A stretch of 64,000 nucleotides of DNA, from the NCBI RefSeq assembly GCF_001543105.1, contig NZ_CP014159.1:620001-684000 (forward strand). The letters run 5' to 3'. Position 1 is the stretch's first letter. Every line of letters begins with the position of its first letter. The notes below the pieces were generated by a model. It was not told where the DNA came from and searched no databases. It saw nothing but the letters and a program-made list of their open reading frames with translations. Positions 56,889 to 64,000 of the stretch are shown here, one piece after another. This stretch comes from Aerococcus christensenii. GTDB lineage: Bacteria > Bacillota > Bacilli > Lactobacillales > Aerococcaceae. Position numbers and translations under genes: made by a program.

Positions 56889-57341
56889 TCACTTATCTTT
56901 ATTTTGAAGATTAATTTTTTGAACGGCTTGCCAAGCGATCGTTGCACATTTCACTCGAGCTGGGAATTGACGAACGCCACTTAAAATAACCGCTTCTTTT
57001 AATTCATCCTTTAGCGCCTCTATATCTATCTGAGGCTCTGTAATCATCTTTGAAAAACTATGACTTAAATGCTTGGCTTCCTGTAAAGTTTTGCCTTCTA
57101 ACAGATCCGTCATCACACTCGCACTCGCTATTGAAATAGCACATCCTGATCCGTGAAAGCCCAATTGAATGAGTTTTTCATTCGCATCTACTTTTGCTTC
57201 TAACATTAGCATGTCCCCACATGAAGGGTTAATCATCTCAATTTGATAATCCGGATGATCCAAAGATCCATAATGATGCGGATGACGATAGTGATCTAAA
57301 ATAATCTCTTGATATAAGTCTTCTAATTGAGATAATCTCAT
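56889..57341 (-). CDS. sufU: sulfur-transfer zinc protein SufU
   Basis: 150 residues, IscU-like fold. Zinc/active Cys positions are in 'NPSCGDMLML', 'GSGCAISIASASVM' and 'RVKCATIAWQAV', with the Asp after the first Cys. The 18-21 residue insertion marks SufU rather than IscU. It takes sulfur from SufS. Its start overlaps the sufS stop by 4 bases. Confidence 0.97.
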   Translation of the reverse strand: MRLSQLEDLYQEIILDHYRHPHHYGSLDHPDYQIEMINPSCGDMLMLEAKVDANEKLIQLGFHGSGCAISIASASVMTDLLEGKTLQEAKHLSHSFSKMITEPQIDIEALKDELKEAVILSGVRQFPARVKCATIAWQAVQKINLQNKDK

Positions 57342-58552
57342 TGAAAAAATTTCCTCAGTTCCTTTATTGCTTGTAAAAATATTTGAACATCTTCTTCTGT
57401 ATTATAGACGGCAAAACTTATGCGAGCACTCGCTGTAATACCTAATTCTTTCATCAAAGGTTGCGCACAATGATGCCCTGCCCGAATTGCGATCCCATAT
57501 TGATCTAATCCCGTGGCTAAATCGTGAGGATGGACTCCCTCTAAATTAAAAGAAATCACCCCACATCGATTCTTCGCTGTTTTGGGTCCATAGACAGTCA
57601 CTGAAGGTATCTCTTGTAAACCCTTTAAAGCAGAAGAGATTAATTGTTGTTCTTTAGAGTGTATACATGAGAGATCTTGTTCTTTGATCCAATCAATCGC
57701 TCGTCCTAAGCCAATTGCACCAGCTATATTTTGCGTACCTGCTTCCCATTTTAGAGGCAACTCTGCCCACTTCGCATCATACTTGCTGACACTGGTAATC
57801 ATTTCACCGCCATACTCAGCCGGTTCCATCTCTTCAAGGAGTTCCCTCTTCCCATAGAGAACACCAATCCCTGTCGGTCCATACATTTTATGCCCTGAAA
57901 AGCAATAAAAATCGCACTCCATCTGTTTCACATCAATGGGAAGATGAGCCACTGCTTGTGCACCATCTACCACTAAATAACCAGAATTCGAATGAATAAC
58001 ATCTGCCAATTCTTTCAAATCTTGTATAGACCCTAAGACATTAGAAACATGTGCAATCGCAAGAATCTTCGTCTTTTTGCTTAAAGCCGCTTGAACATCT
58101 TCCTTTGACCACTTTCCATCAGCTTTCATCGGCAAATATTTTAAAAGATATCCTCTTTTTTTAGCCATTTGTTGCCAAGGAAGCAGATTAGAGTGATGTT
58201 CTAAAGGCGAAATCAAAATTTCATCTCCAGCTTTCAACACTTTTTCTAAGAATCGATCTGCTACCCAATTCAGACCTTGAGTGGTACCTTTAGTAAAAAC
58301 AACTTCTCCGTTTTCTGCATGGATAAAGTCTTGAATCTTGTTTCTAGCCTCTTCATAAGCTTCGGTGGCTATAGCAGCTAATGTGTAGACTCCTCGGTAG
58401 GTATTCGCATTATCCTGCTTATAATAGGATAATATGGCCTCTAAAACCTCTTTTGGTTTTTGAGTAGTCGCTGCATTATCTAAATAAACCAGACGCTGTC
58501 CATTAATAGGGTTTTGAAATATAGGGAAAGATGCTTTTAATTGCTTATTCAA
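57338..58552 (-). CDS. sufS: cysteine desulfurase SufS (group II)
   Basis: 404 residues. The PLP Lys is in 'FYCFSGHKMYGPTGIG' and the persulfide Cys in 'IRAGHHCAQPLM', with the short group II loop. It releases sulfur from cysteine for SufU. The start overlaps the sufD stop by 8 bases. Confidence 0.98.
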   Translation of the reverse strand: MNKQLKASFPIFQNPINGQRLVYLDNAATTQKPKEVLEAILSYYKQDNANTYRGVYTLAAIATEAYEEARNKIQDFIHAENGEVVFTKGTTQGLNWVADRFLEKVLKAGDEILISPLEHHSNLLPWQQMAKKRGYLLKYLPMKADGKWSKEDVQAALSKKTKILAIAHVSNVLGSIQDLKELADVIHSNSGYLVVDGAQAVAHLPIDVKQMECDFYCFSGHKMYGPTGIGVLYGKRELLEEMEPAEYGGEMITSVSKYDAKWAELPLKWEAGTQNIAGAIGLGRAIDWIKEQDLSCIHSKEQQLISSALKGLQEIPSVTVYGPKTAKNRCGVISFNLEGVHPHDLATGLDQYGIAIRAGHHCAQPLMKELGITASARISFAVYNTEEDVQIFLQAIKELRKFFQ

Positions 58553-59861
58553 ATTGAATCAACCGCCTATCGATAATATTTAAAATTTCTTCTTGAATAG
58601 TTTTATCTAATCCTTCTATAATCACTTCTCCCAAAAAGCCTCGAATAACTAACAAGCGCGCTTGATTAACATCAATTCCACGGCTCATTAAATAATACAT
58701 TTGTTCTGGATTCACGCGCCCCACCGAAGCTGCATGACCAGCCGTTACATCGTTATCATCAATTAAGAGAATAGGATTTGCATCCCCTCTTGCTCGGTCC
58801 GAAAACATAAGAACTCGATCTTCTTGTTGGGCATCTGATCCCTTAGCGCCCTTTAAGATATGGCCAACCCCATTCAAAATTAAGGTAGATTGATTTAAAA
58901 TAACCCCTTTTTGAATAATATTTCCACGTGTGGATTTTCCATAATTTTTAACGACACTATTCAATCCTTGAACTTTATCTTCACCTGTAACAGCTACTGC
59001 TCGATATTCACCTAAAGCGCCTGAACCTTTCAGTTTAATCTCTGAATCATACAAGACATTACCTTCATTCAAACAAGCCACTGTAAAATCAACCTCAGCG
59101 TCTTTAGCTACTTCTCCTCTTCGCCCAATATAAGCGGTCGTTTCTTTTCCTAGCCGATCAATTCCGGTATAATGCACGAACGCCCCAGATTTCGCAATAA
59201 TTTCAACCACAATATTTGCGGTACTTTTACAACTCCCATACGTTCTATAACGCTCAATATAATTTAAACGAGCATTATCTTCCACAACAATGAGAACATG
59301 ATGAATGAATGCTTGATTGGGCACTTGGGCTTCTTGATAAATCAAAGATTCTAAAGGCTTATCTATCACTACTTGACGAGGGACATAAATAAAAATACCA
59401 TTCATCATCGCTAAAGCATTATAGGCCATACCATAATTGTCATCAGTTTGAGCTGCCGTTTGAAAATAATATTTCTCTATCAACTCTGGATAGTGCTGAA
59501 TCGCTGAAAAAATATCTGTACAGATAACTCCTTGTTCTTGATATTTTTCTAATAAAGATCGATAAATTGTCTGGTTTCCTACCTGAACAAGGGAAGATGA
59601 CTTGTCAAAAGATACTTCTAAATCCTTTCCTTCTTCCTCTTCATACACAAAACGCTCAGGTAACAAGGGCCAGTTTTCATATGAAATTTTAGGGATTTCT
59701 GGCCCTCTTAATTGTGGAATTTCTTTTAAAGCCTGTTGCCTTTTTTTATGAATAAAGGAAGACTCCTGTAGATGATCAATTTTTTGTTGCCACGCTTCCA
59801 AAGGCAATTCTTGACTAGGCAATAAGCCTACATTCAGTCTACTCTTACTTTCACTAGTCAT
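58545..59861 (-). CDS. sufD: Fe-S cluster assembly protein SufD
   Basis: 438 residues. The C-terminal SufBD beta-helix ('HAASVGRVNPEQMYYLMSRGI', 'SDARGDANPILLIDDNDVTAGH'-type stretches) and the N-terminal helical part are present. It pairs with SufB and SufC; a His and Cys at the SufBD interface hold iron. Spacing of 12 bases after sufC. Confidence 0.96.
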   Translation of the reverse strand: MTSESKSRLNVGLLPSQELPLEAWQQKIDHLQESSFIHKKRQQALKEIPQLRGPEIPKISYENWPLLPERFVYEEEEGKDLEVSFDKSSSLVQVGNQTIYRSLLEKYQEQGVICTDIFSAIQHYPELIEKYYFQTAAQTDDNYGMAYNALAMMNGIFIYVPRQVVIDKPLESLIYQEAQVPNQAFIHHVLIVVEDNARLNYIERYRTYGSCKSTANIVVEIIAKSGAFVHYTGIDRLGKETTAYIGRRGEVAKDAEVDFTVACLNEGNVLYDSEIKLKGSGALGEYRAVAVTGEDKVQGLNSVVKNYGKSTRGNIIQKGVILNQSTLILNGVGHILKGAKGSDAQQEDRVLMFSDRARGDANPILLIDDNDVTAGHAASVGRVNPEQMYYLMSRGIDVNQARLLVIRGFLGEVIIEGLDKTIQEEILNIIDRRLIQFE

Positions 59862-59873
59862 TTCAGACCTCTC

Positions 59874-60650
59874 CTATTTTTCATTCTTTAGTTCAAATCC
59901 TAATTCATCAGCTAAAGTTCGGTAGCCTTCCTTTTCTAATCGAAGAGCTAATTCAGGGCCGCCATCTATAGCTACTCTGCCATCCATCATCACATGAACC
60001 ACATCAGGCACAATATAATCCAAAAGGCGTTGATAGTGTGTAATAATCATGCAGCCAAAATCTTTTCCACGCATGTTATTTACACCATTAGCCACAATAC
60101 GTAAGGCATCAATATCCAGTCCAGAATCAATTTCATCTAAAATAGCAATTTGAGGTTTTATCATCATCATTTGTAAAATTTCATTTCTCTTTTTTTCGCC
60201 GCCAGAGAATCCTTCGTTCAAATATCTCTCTGCCATATCATCTGGCATCTCTAAAATTTTCATCTTTTCGTTTAATTGATCAATAAACTCCATGATTTCT
60301 AACTGATTGTCTTCTGAACGTCGTGCATTCATAGCCGCTCGAATAAATTTTGCATTAGTGATTCCTGGAATTTCTGCTGGATATTGCATCGCTAAAAATA
60401 AGCCTGCCCGAGCTCTTTCATCTGTCGCTAACGATAGAATACTTTTTCCATCTAAGAGGATATCTCCTTGTGTGATTTCATAATCTGGATGTCCCATAAT
60501 GGTTGCAGACAAAGTCGATTTTCCTGTTCCATTTGGTCCCATAATAGCGTGAACTTCGTTGGTATTAATAGTCAAATTGACACCTTTTAAAATCTCAATA
60601 TTCTCATTTTTAATATTGACGTGCAGGTCTTTAATTTCTAAGCTTGTCAT
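59874..60650 (-). CDS. sufC: Fe-S cluster assembly ATPase SufC
   Basis: 258 residues, ABC-type ATPase. Walker A 'GPNGTGKSTLSATIMG', the SufC signature 'EGFSGGEKKRNEILQ', Walker B 'AILDEIDSGLDID', and 'MIITHYQRLLDYI' are present. It powers shape changes of SufBD. First gene of sufCDSUB; a TACAAT -10 is seen about 95 bases upstream, with a poor -35. Confidence 0.98.
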   Translation of the reverse strand: MTSLEIKDLHVNIKNENIEILKGVNLTINTNEVHAIMGPNGTGKSTLSATIMGHPDYEITQGDILLDGKSILSLATDERARAGLFLAMQYPAEIPGITNAKFIRAAMNARRSEDNQLEIMEFIDQLNEKMKILEMPDDMAERYLNEGFSGGEKKRNEILQMMMIKPQIAILDEIDSGLDIDALRIVANGVNNMRGKDFGCMIITHYQRLLDYIVPDVVHVMMDGRVAIDGGPELALRLEKEGYRTLADELGFELKNEK

Positions 60651-60800
60651 TCGTCTCTTCCCCTTTTATTTTCATTACCTAAGCTTTCTGTCAATCAACG
60701 AAAGTTACAGAGAGGTATTTTTCTATTCCCTTTGTTTATTGTACACTGCTCTTTTATGACTTGAATACTATTTTATTACAAAGACAAGGTATTGTATAAA

Positions 60801-60831
60801 AAATTGCCTTAGGCAAACCCTAAGGCAATTT
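60801..60831 (-). terminator. terminator overlapping the end of the DUF59 gene
   Basis: AAATTGCCTTAGG / CCTAAGGCAATTT (13 pairs, 5-base loop) with TTTTTTAT on the minus strand. The TAA stop (60809-60811) and last codons lie inside the stem. Confidence 0.9.
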
Positions 60832-61246
60832 TAGCATATAAAGACATCCTGTCCGGAGTCCAAGAAGGCTCAAATGTTATAACAACTTTTGTTTCACTTA
60901 CCCACTCTAATGAATTAAGCGCCCTCATCATTTGATCAATTAACTCATCGATTTGAGGACAAGCAGGGGTGGTTAAAGTCATCCTCACTTTCACAAACGT
61001 TGCATCTTCTTTTTTGATAAAGACTCCATAAATGAGGCCTAAATTAATCAAATCTACCCCAAGTTCTGGATCCAAAATATGACCGAGCGCCTCTATAACA
61101 GATTGATACTTTTCTTCGCTCTTATTTTGAAGATCTTCGTAGAAATCTTTTTCTTCTTTATCTTCTAGATAACTATTTAAATCAGGCAAACCACCCCTGC
61201 GTATAAAATCACGAAAAGATTGGGGAGGAGTTTCTCGATTCATCAC
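60809..61246 (-). CDS. SufT-like DUF59 (MIP18-family) metal-sulfur cluster protein
   Basis: 145 residues from GTG, or 144 from the adjacent ATG. A charged helical extension of about 42 residues ('FRDFIRRGGLPDLNSYLEDKEE..') precedes the DUF59 domain with 'ILDPELGVDLINLGLIYG' and the conserved Cys in 'LTTPACPQIDEL'. Proteins of this class help mature Fe-S proteins. It lies upstream of the suf operon but is separated by a terminator. The long N-terminal extension is not part of the basic family. Confidence 0.9.
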   Translation of the reverse strand: MMNRETPPQSFRDFIRRGGLPDLNSYLEDKEEKDFYEDLQNKSEEKYQSVIEALGHILDPELGVDLINLGLIYGVFIKKEDATFVKVRMTLTTPACPQIDELIDQMMRALNSLEWVSETKVVITFEPSWTPDRMSLYAKIALGFA

Positions 61247-61279
61247 GTTACTTTCCTTTCTTTCACTAATGACAAAAGG

Positions 61280-61323
61280 AGTAAAAATGACATCTTTTCT
61301 TAAAAAAGTCAGTCATTTTTACT
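61280..61323 (-). terminator. terminator after jag
   Basis: AGTAAAAATGAC / GTCATTTTTACT stem with a 20-base loop, tail CCTTTTG on the minus strand. Confidence 0.7.
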
Positions 61324-61335
61324 CTTTTCATCAAA

Positions 61336-62301
61336 TTATTCTTTATAAGAAACCACTAAATGTCGATGTGGTTCTCGTCCTTGAGAATGCGTTTCAATAT
61401 GACTATACTGAGCAAGACAGCGATGAATAATTTTTCTTTCTCTTGCTGGTAAAGCATTTAAACTCACTGATTTATGATCCATCGTCACTTGATCTGCTGT
61501 TCTTTCCGCTAATTTTTCAAGAATTTTTTGACGACGAACTCTATAATCGCCTACATCCACTACAACATCTACATGTTTTTTTACATAACGATGCATTAAA
61601 GATTGAGCAAGCGCTTCTAATGCATTAATAATTTTCCCATGTTTACCTATTACTAGTCCTGGCTTATCTGCTACTATATGATAAATTATTGTATCTTCTA
61701 AATCTTCAACTTCAATAGTCGACTCAACAAGGTAAGCTGATAGGACTCCCTTTATATAATAAGCAATTGTTTCAATATTCCATTTTTTAAATCTTTTAGA
61801 GTTTATTTCTTCAAACTCGTCAAAGTCAAACCCATTTTCTAGCAAATCATCATAAGGGACCTCTACAGTAACTTCTCTTCTAACGCCTCTTCTTCTAATT
61901 GGCTTAGGATCAAATATACTTGCAGCATCTTCATCAAAATGAGAGAATTGGGGACGTGATGGCTCTGAATTGATCGCTTTTTCTTCAGAATGAGAGAGCT
62001 CTTCTTGAGTTACTTTAGTTGGTTCTTCCTCTTCCTTAATTGCCTTTTCAAAAGACTCAGGTTCTTTTTCAGTTGAGGGAGAAACTTTTTCGGTAGGTTC
62101 AGATTTTTCTTCTGTAAATTTCTCACTTTCTGGGATATCAACTTTAATAATAGCAGGTTGCCCTCCCAAACCTAAGAAACCTTTTTTAGCCTCTTGCACG
62201 ACCGTTATCTGGTTTGGAAGAAGCTCTAAATTAGCTAAGCTTGCCTTAGCTTGTTCAATAGCTTGTTCAACTGTTTTCCCTTGAAAAGTTTTTTGTTTCA
62301 T
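61336..62301 (-). CDS. jag: RNA-binding protein Jag (KhpB/EloR)
   Basis: 321 residues from the ATG with AAGGAG 8 bases upstream. The Jag-N domain (about 1-55, 'TVEQAIEQAKASLANL', 'KKGFLGLGGQPAIIKV'), an acidic Glu-rich linker (about 60-150), a KH domain ('GLVIGKHGKIINALEALAQSLM') and a C-terminal R3H domain ('RKIIHRCLAQYSHIETHSQG') are present. It forms RNP complexes with KhpA and regulates cell elongation and wall synthesis. It is downstream of yidC (16-base gap). Confidence 0.97.
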   Translation of the reverse strand: MKQKTFQGKTVEQAIEQAKASLANLELLPNQITVVQEAKKGFLGLGGQPAIIKVDIPESEKFTEEKSEPTEKVSPSTEKEPESFEKAIKEEEEPTKVTQEELSHSEEKAINSEPSRPQFSHFDEDAASIFDPKPIRRRGVRREVTVEVPYDDLLENGFDFDEFEEINSKRFKKWNIETIAYYIKGVLSAYLVESTIEVEDLEDTIIYHIVADKPGLVIGKHGKIINALEALAQSLMHRYVKKHVDVVVDVGDYRVRRQKILEKLAERTADQVTMDHKSVSLNALPARERKIIHRCLAQYSHIETHSQGREPHRHLVVSYKE

Positions 62302-62316
62302 AATCAACGCTCCTTA

Positions 62317-63162
62317 TTATTTACGTTTTTTACCTCTAGGATTACGACGCGCTTTTTCTAAACGATGTTCAAGTTCTTTCTCTTTTAATTCTTTTTCTTT
62401 TCGATCTTGTTGTTTTTGATAAGGATTATTGAGCAATAACATTTGTCCAATAGTGAATACATTGGCTGTAGCCATATAGAGTGAAACGGCACTTGGCAAT
62501 CCCATCATAATTAAGAACATCATACCTGCCATTGCATATTGCATAACCGTTGTGGCAACACTCTTGTTTCCGCTTGAAACTTGCATTAAATAAGTCGAAT
62601 ACCACATAGCTACCGCTGCTAAAATCGGTAAAATAAAGAACGGATCACTTTTTCCTAATTCCATCCATAAAAAATTACCTGTCGTTAAAGCTTTAGTTCT
62701 TAGAATGGCTTGATAAAGAGCAGTTAAAATAGGTAATTGAATCAATAACGGAAGAATTCCTGCCCACTTATTCATATCGTATTTTTGATTCAATTTTTCT
62801 AATTCTTTTCCTAATTTTTCTTGAGTTTCTGGATCCCTCGAAGCATACTTCTCTCTTAATGCCTTCACTTCTGGCTGCATCATTTGCATTTTTTCTGAGT
62901 TCTTCATTTGGAAATGATACAGTGGAACTAAGATTAGACGCATAATAATAGTAAAACAAAGGATTCCTAAACCATAATTATTTTTAAACAAATGGGATAG
63001 TCCCACAATCACTTGCGATAACATATAGACTAGCTTGTTCCACAAACCCGGTGAATCTGCAGTAATCGGTTCTATTGCCCCTACATTTCCGCATCCTCCT
63101 AATAAAATAATAATACCCAAAAGAAGCAGCAGTTGGTAAAAATATTTAGATTTATTTTTCAC
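62317..63162 (-). CDS. yidC: membrane protein insertase YidC (Oxa1 family), lipoprotein
   Basis: 281 residues. A lipobox 'LLGGCGNV' gives a lipidated Cys at about residue 24. Five membrane segments follow, with the YidC core '[22 protein letters not shown]', '[25 protein letters not shown]' and a basic C-terminal tail ('[22 protein letters not shown]'). It inserts membrane proteins alone or with SecYEG. Its start overlaps rnpA by 11 bases. Confidence 0.97.
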   Translation of the reverse strand: MKNKSKYFYQLLLLLGIIILLGGCGNVGAIEPITADSPGLWNKLVYMLSQVIVGLSHLFKNNYGLGILCFTIIMRLILVPLYHFQMKNSEKMQMMQPEVKALREKYASRDPETQEKLGKELEKLNQKYDMNKWAGILPLLIQLPILTALYQAILRTKALTTGNFLWMELGKSDPFFILPILAAVAMWYSTYLMQVSSGNKSVATTVMQYAMAGMMFLIMMGLPSAVSLYMATANVFTIGQMLLLNNPYQKQQDRKEKELKEKELEHRLEKARRNPRGKKRK

Positions 63163-63529
63163 TGTTTTGTCCTTTCTTTTGTTTAAGAGGATCTCGAGTA
63201 AACAACGGGCTTAAATTTATCACATGAATCAAACTCTTCTTAATCTCTGATTGATTCATTTCTGCTGTTGGTTTTCTCGCAATCAAAATAAAATCATATT
63301 CGGCTTGAATTTGATCTTTTAATTCTGTTAGAGCTTGTCGAATCATTCGCTTCACCCGATTGCGCGTTACAGCGTTGCCTACCTTTTTCCCTACAGATAG
63401 TCCTACTCGAAAATGAGGTTGCTCTTTTTCAATAAAGTACAAGACAAATTGGCGATTTGCTTTTGATTGTCCTTGGTGAAAGACACGACTAAAGTCTTTT
63501 TCTGTTTTAACCCGATAACTTTTGCGCAT
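63152..63529 (-). CDS. rnpA: ribonuclease P protein component
   Basis: 125 residues from the ATG with AGGGG 6 bases upstream; the longer ORF reads into the rpmH terminator region. The RNR motif '[18 protein letters not shown]' and the N-terminal '[18 protein letters not shown]' are typical. It is the basic protein partner of the RNase P ribozyme for tRNA 5' maturation. The RNA gene rnpB is not in this window. Confidence 0.96.
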   Translation of the reverse strand: MRKSYRVKTEKDFSRVFHQGQSKANRQFVLYFIEKEQPHFRVGLSVGKKVGNAVTRNRVKRMIRQALTELKDQIQAEYDFILIARKPTAEMNQSEIKKSLIHVINLSPLFTRDPLKQKKGQNSEK

Positions 63530-63579
63530 GTCTTGCCCCTCTCTCCTCTTATTAACATAATCTAGTTCTTGAAAAAAAA

Positions 63580-63602
63580 AAGACCACATTTGTTGTGGTC
63601 TT
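63580..63602 (-). terminator. attenuating hairpin between rpmH and rnpA
   Basis: AAGACCACA / TGTGGTCTT with TTTTTTTT on the minus strand; the base of the stem overlaps the rpmH stop codon (63601-63603). Partial termination would set the rpmH:rnpA ratio. Confidence 0.8.
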
Positions 63603-63735
63603 ATGCTGAAATACGTTTTCTGCCTTTTTGGCGACGACGTGCTAAAACGTGACGACCATTTTTTGTACTCATACGATTGCGGAAGCCATGTTTCTTTTGA
63701 CGACGACGTTTATTTGGTTGATAAGTTCTCTTCAT
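63601..63735 (-). CDS. rpmH: 50S ribosomal protein L34
   Basis: 44 residues, the full L34 length, found by direct translation. It begins [19 protein letters not shown] and ends in the basic '[10 protein letters not shown]'. It has AGGAGG upstream of the ATG and a near-consensus promoter. It leads the rpmH-rnpA-yidC-jag cluster. In many Firmicutes rpmH is divergent from dnaA; here the gene upstream is on the same strand, so the origin junction is arranged differently. Confidence 0.98.
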   Translation of the reverse strand: MKRTYQPNKRRRQKKHGFRNRMSTKNGRHVLARRRQKGRKRISA

Positions 63736-63790
63736 GAATAACACCTCCTATGATAATGGGAATGGTATTTGTTTAATAACAATCCTTCAT

Positions 63791-63819
63791 AGTATATAGG
63801 ACATTTTTAAGAATTTCAA
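63791..63819 (-). promoter_or_regulatory. sigma-A promoter of rpmH-rnpA-yidC-jag
   Basis: TTGAAA, 17-base spacer, TATACT on the minus strand. Confidence 0.85.
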
Positions 63820-63871
63820 GAACTTCATCAAAAAAAATTGATTAAATTCCACTTTTCTTATTTTTTCGAAC

Positions 63872-63908
63872 AAAAACGAGGCCCCTCTAACAGGAAGAGT
63901 CTCGTTTT
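63872..63908 (-). terminator. terminator after the partial right-end gene
   Basis: AAAACGAG / CTCGTTTT stem with further internal pairs and a T-run on the minus strand. Confidence 0.75.
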
Positions 63909-63914
63909 AAATGA

Positions 63915-64000
63915 CTATTTAGCTTTTTCTTCTAATTCAATATTTCTAAACACAAATCTCGTCCCAATTCGATGAGTTTCTAGTCCTTTTACTCGTGGTG
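63915..64000 (-). CDS. C-terminal end of an unrecognised protein (cut by window edge)
   Basis: The last 28 codons are open on the minus strand and read '..RVKGLETHRIGTRFVFRN' then 'IELEEKAK' and TAG. A terminator follows at once, which supports a true gene end. I do not recognise the family; the fragment is too short. It does not read as dnaA. Confidence 0.6.
   Translation of the reverse strand, partial: PRVKGLETHRIGTRFVFRNIELEEKAK

Overview
The window is AT-rich and its gene content is that of a low-GC Gram-positive bacterium of the order Lactobacillales. Pointers are the single-polypeptide wall enzymes, T-box leaders on serS and a transporter gene, a SufCDSUB cluster, the ychF-DUF1129 pair, LytST-LrgAB, class III (anaerobic) ribonucleotide reductase, and fermentative fumarate/malate genes. 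Aerococcaceae or Carnobacteriaceae is my best guess for the family; this is an inference from gene order, not a measured placement. No rRNA, tRNA, CRISPR array, insertion sequence or prophage was found. This is a core chromosomal segment, and its right end carries the rpmH-rnpA-yidC-jag cluster usually found near oriC.

Layout. 1-3.2 kb: a two-gene FtsX/MacB-type ABC exporter, with the permease cut by the window edge. 3.2-9.0 kb: zinc-ribbon membrane protein, a dut-radA-PIN/TRAM gene run, rpiA and a GntR regulator. 9.1-12.9 kb: glucosaminidase, oligopeptide-binding lipoprotein, M18 aminopeptidase. 13.0-18.1 kb: a fumarase / DASS carboxylate transporter / flavin fumarate reductase cluster with a divergent TetR-type regulator. 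18.3-21.3 kb: Na+/alanine symporter and a T-box-controlled NhaC-family transporter. 21.5-24.2 kb: transketolase-transaldolase under a probable CcpA cre site. 24.4-27.7 kb: LysR, serS with a serine T-box, OsmC. 27.8-32.6 kb: a response regulator-kinase-D,D-carboxypeptidase operon and a divergent FemX-type ligase. 32.6-37.3 kb: DUF1129, ychF, DUF951, parB, parA, rsmG (no noc). 37.5-41.3 kb: lytS-lytR-lrgA-lrgB. 41.4-50.2 kb: transglutaminase-like lipoprotein, mnmG, C69 dipeptidase, mnmE, and a large surface autolysin. 50.5-55.4 kb: cysK-cysE and nrdD-nrdG with tandem NrdR boxes. 55.5-61.2 kb: sufB-U-S-D-C and a SufT-like DUF59 gene. 61.3-64.0 kb: jag, yidC, rnpA, rpmH and the tail of an unrecognised gene.

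How the parts fit. The cell-wall genes (two GH73 glucosaminidases, a D,D-carboxypeptidase with its own two-component system, FemX, LytST-LrgAB, C69 dipeptidase) form a turnover and remodelling set. The fumarase/DASS/fumarate reductase cluster suggests that malate or fumarate is imported and reduced as an electron sink. NrdDG fits oxygen-free growth.

The observation I find most novel is a pair of matching 5' leaders in front of mnmE and mnmG, the two subunits of one tRNA-modifying enzyme. Each has a TTTACA-17-TATAAT promoter followed by a conserved terminator-like hairpin just upstream of the start codon. This looks like an undescribed shared attenuator. Many ORF starts were moved inward to the ATG or GTG that has a good Shine-Dalgarno sequence.
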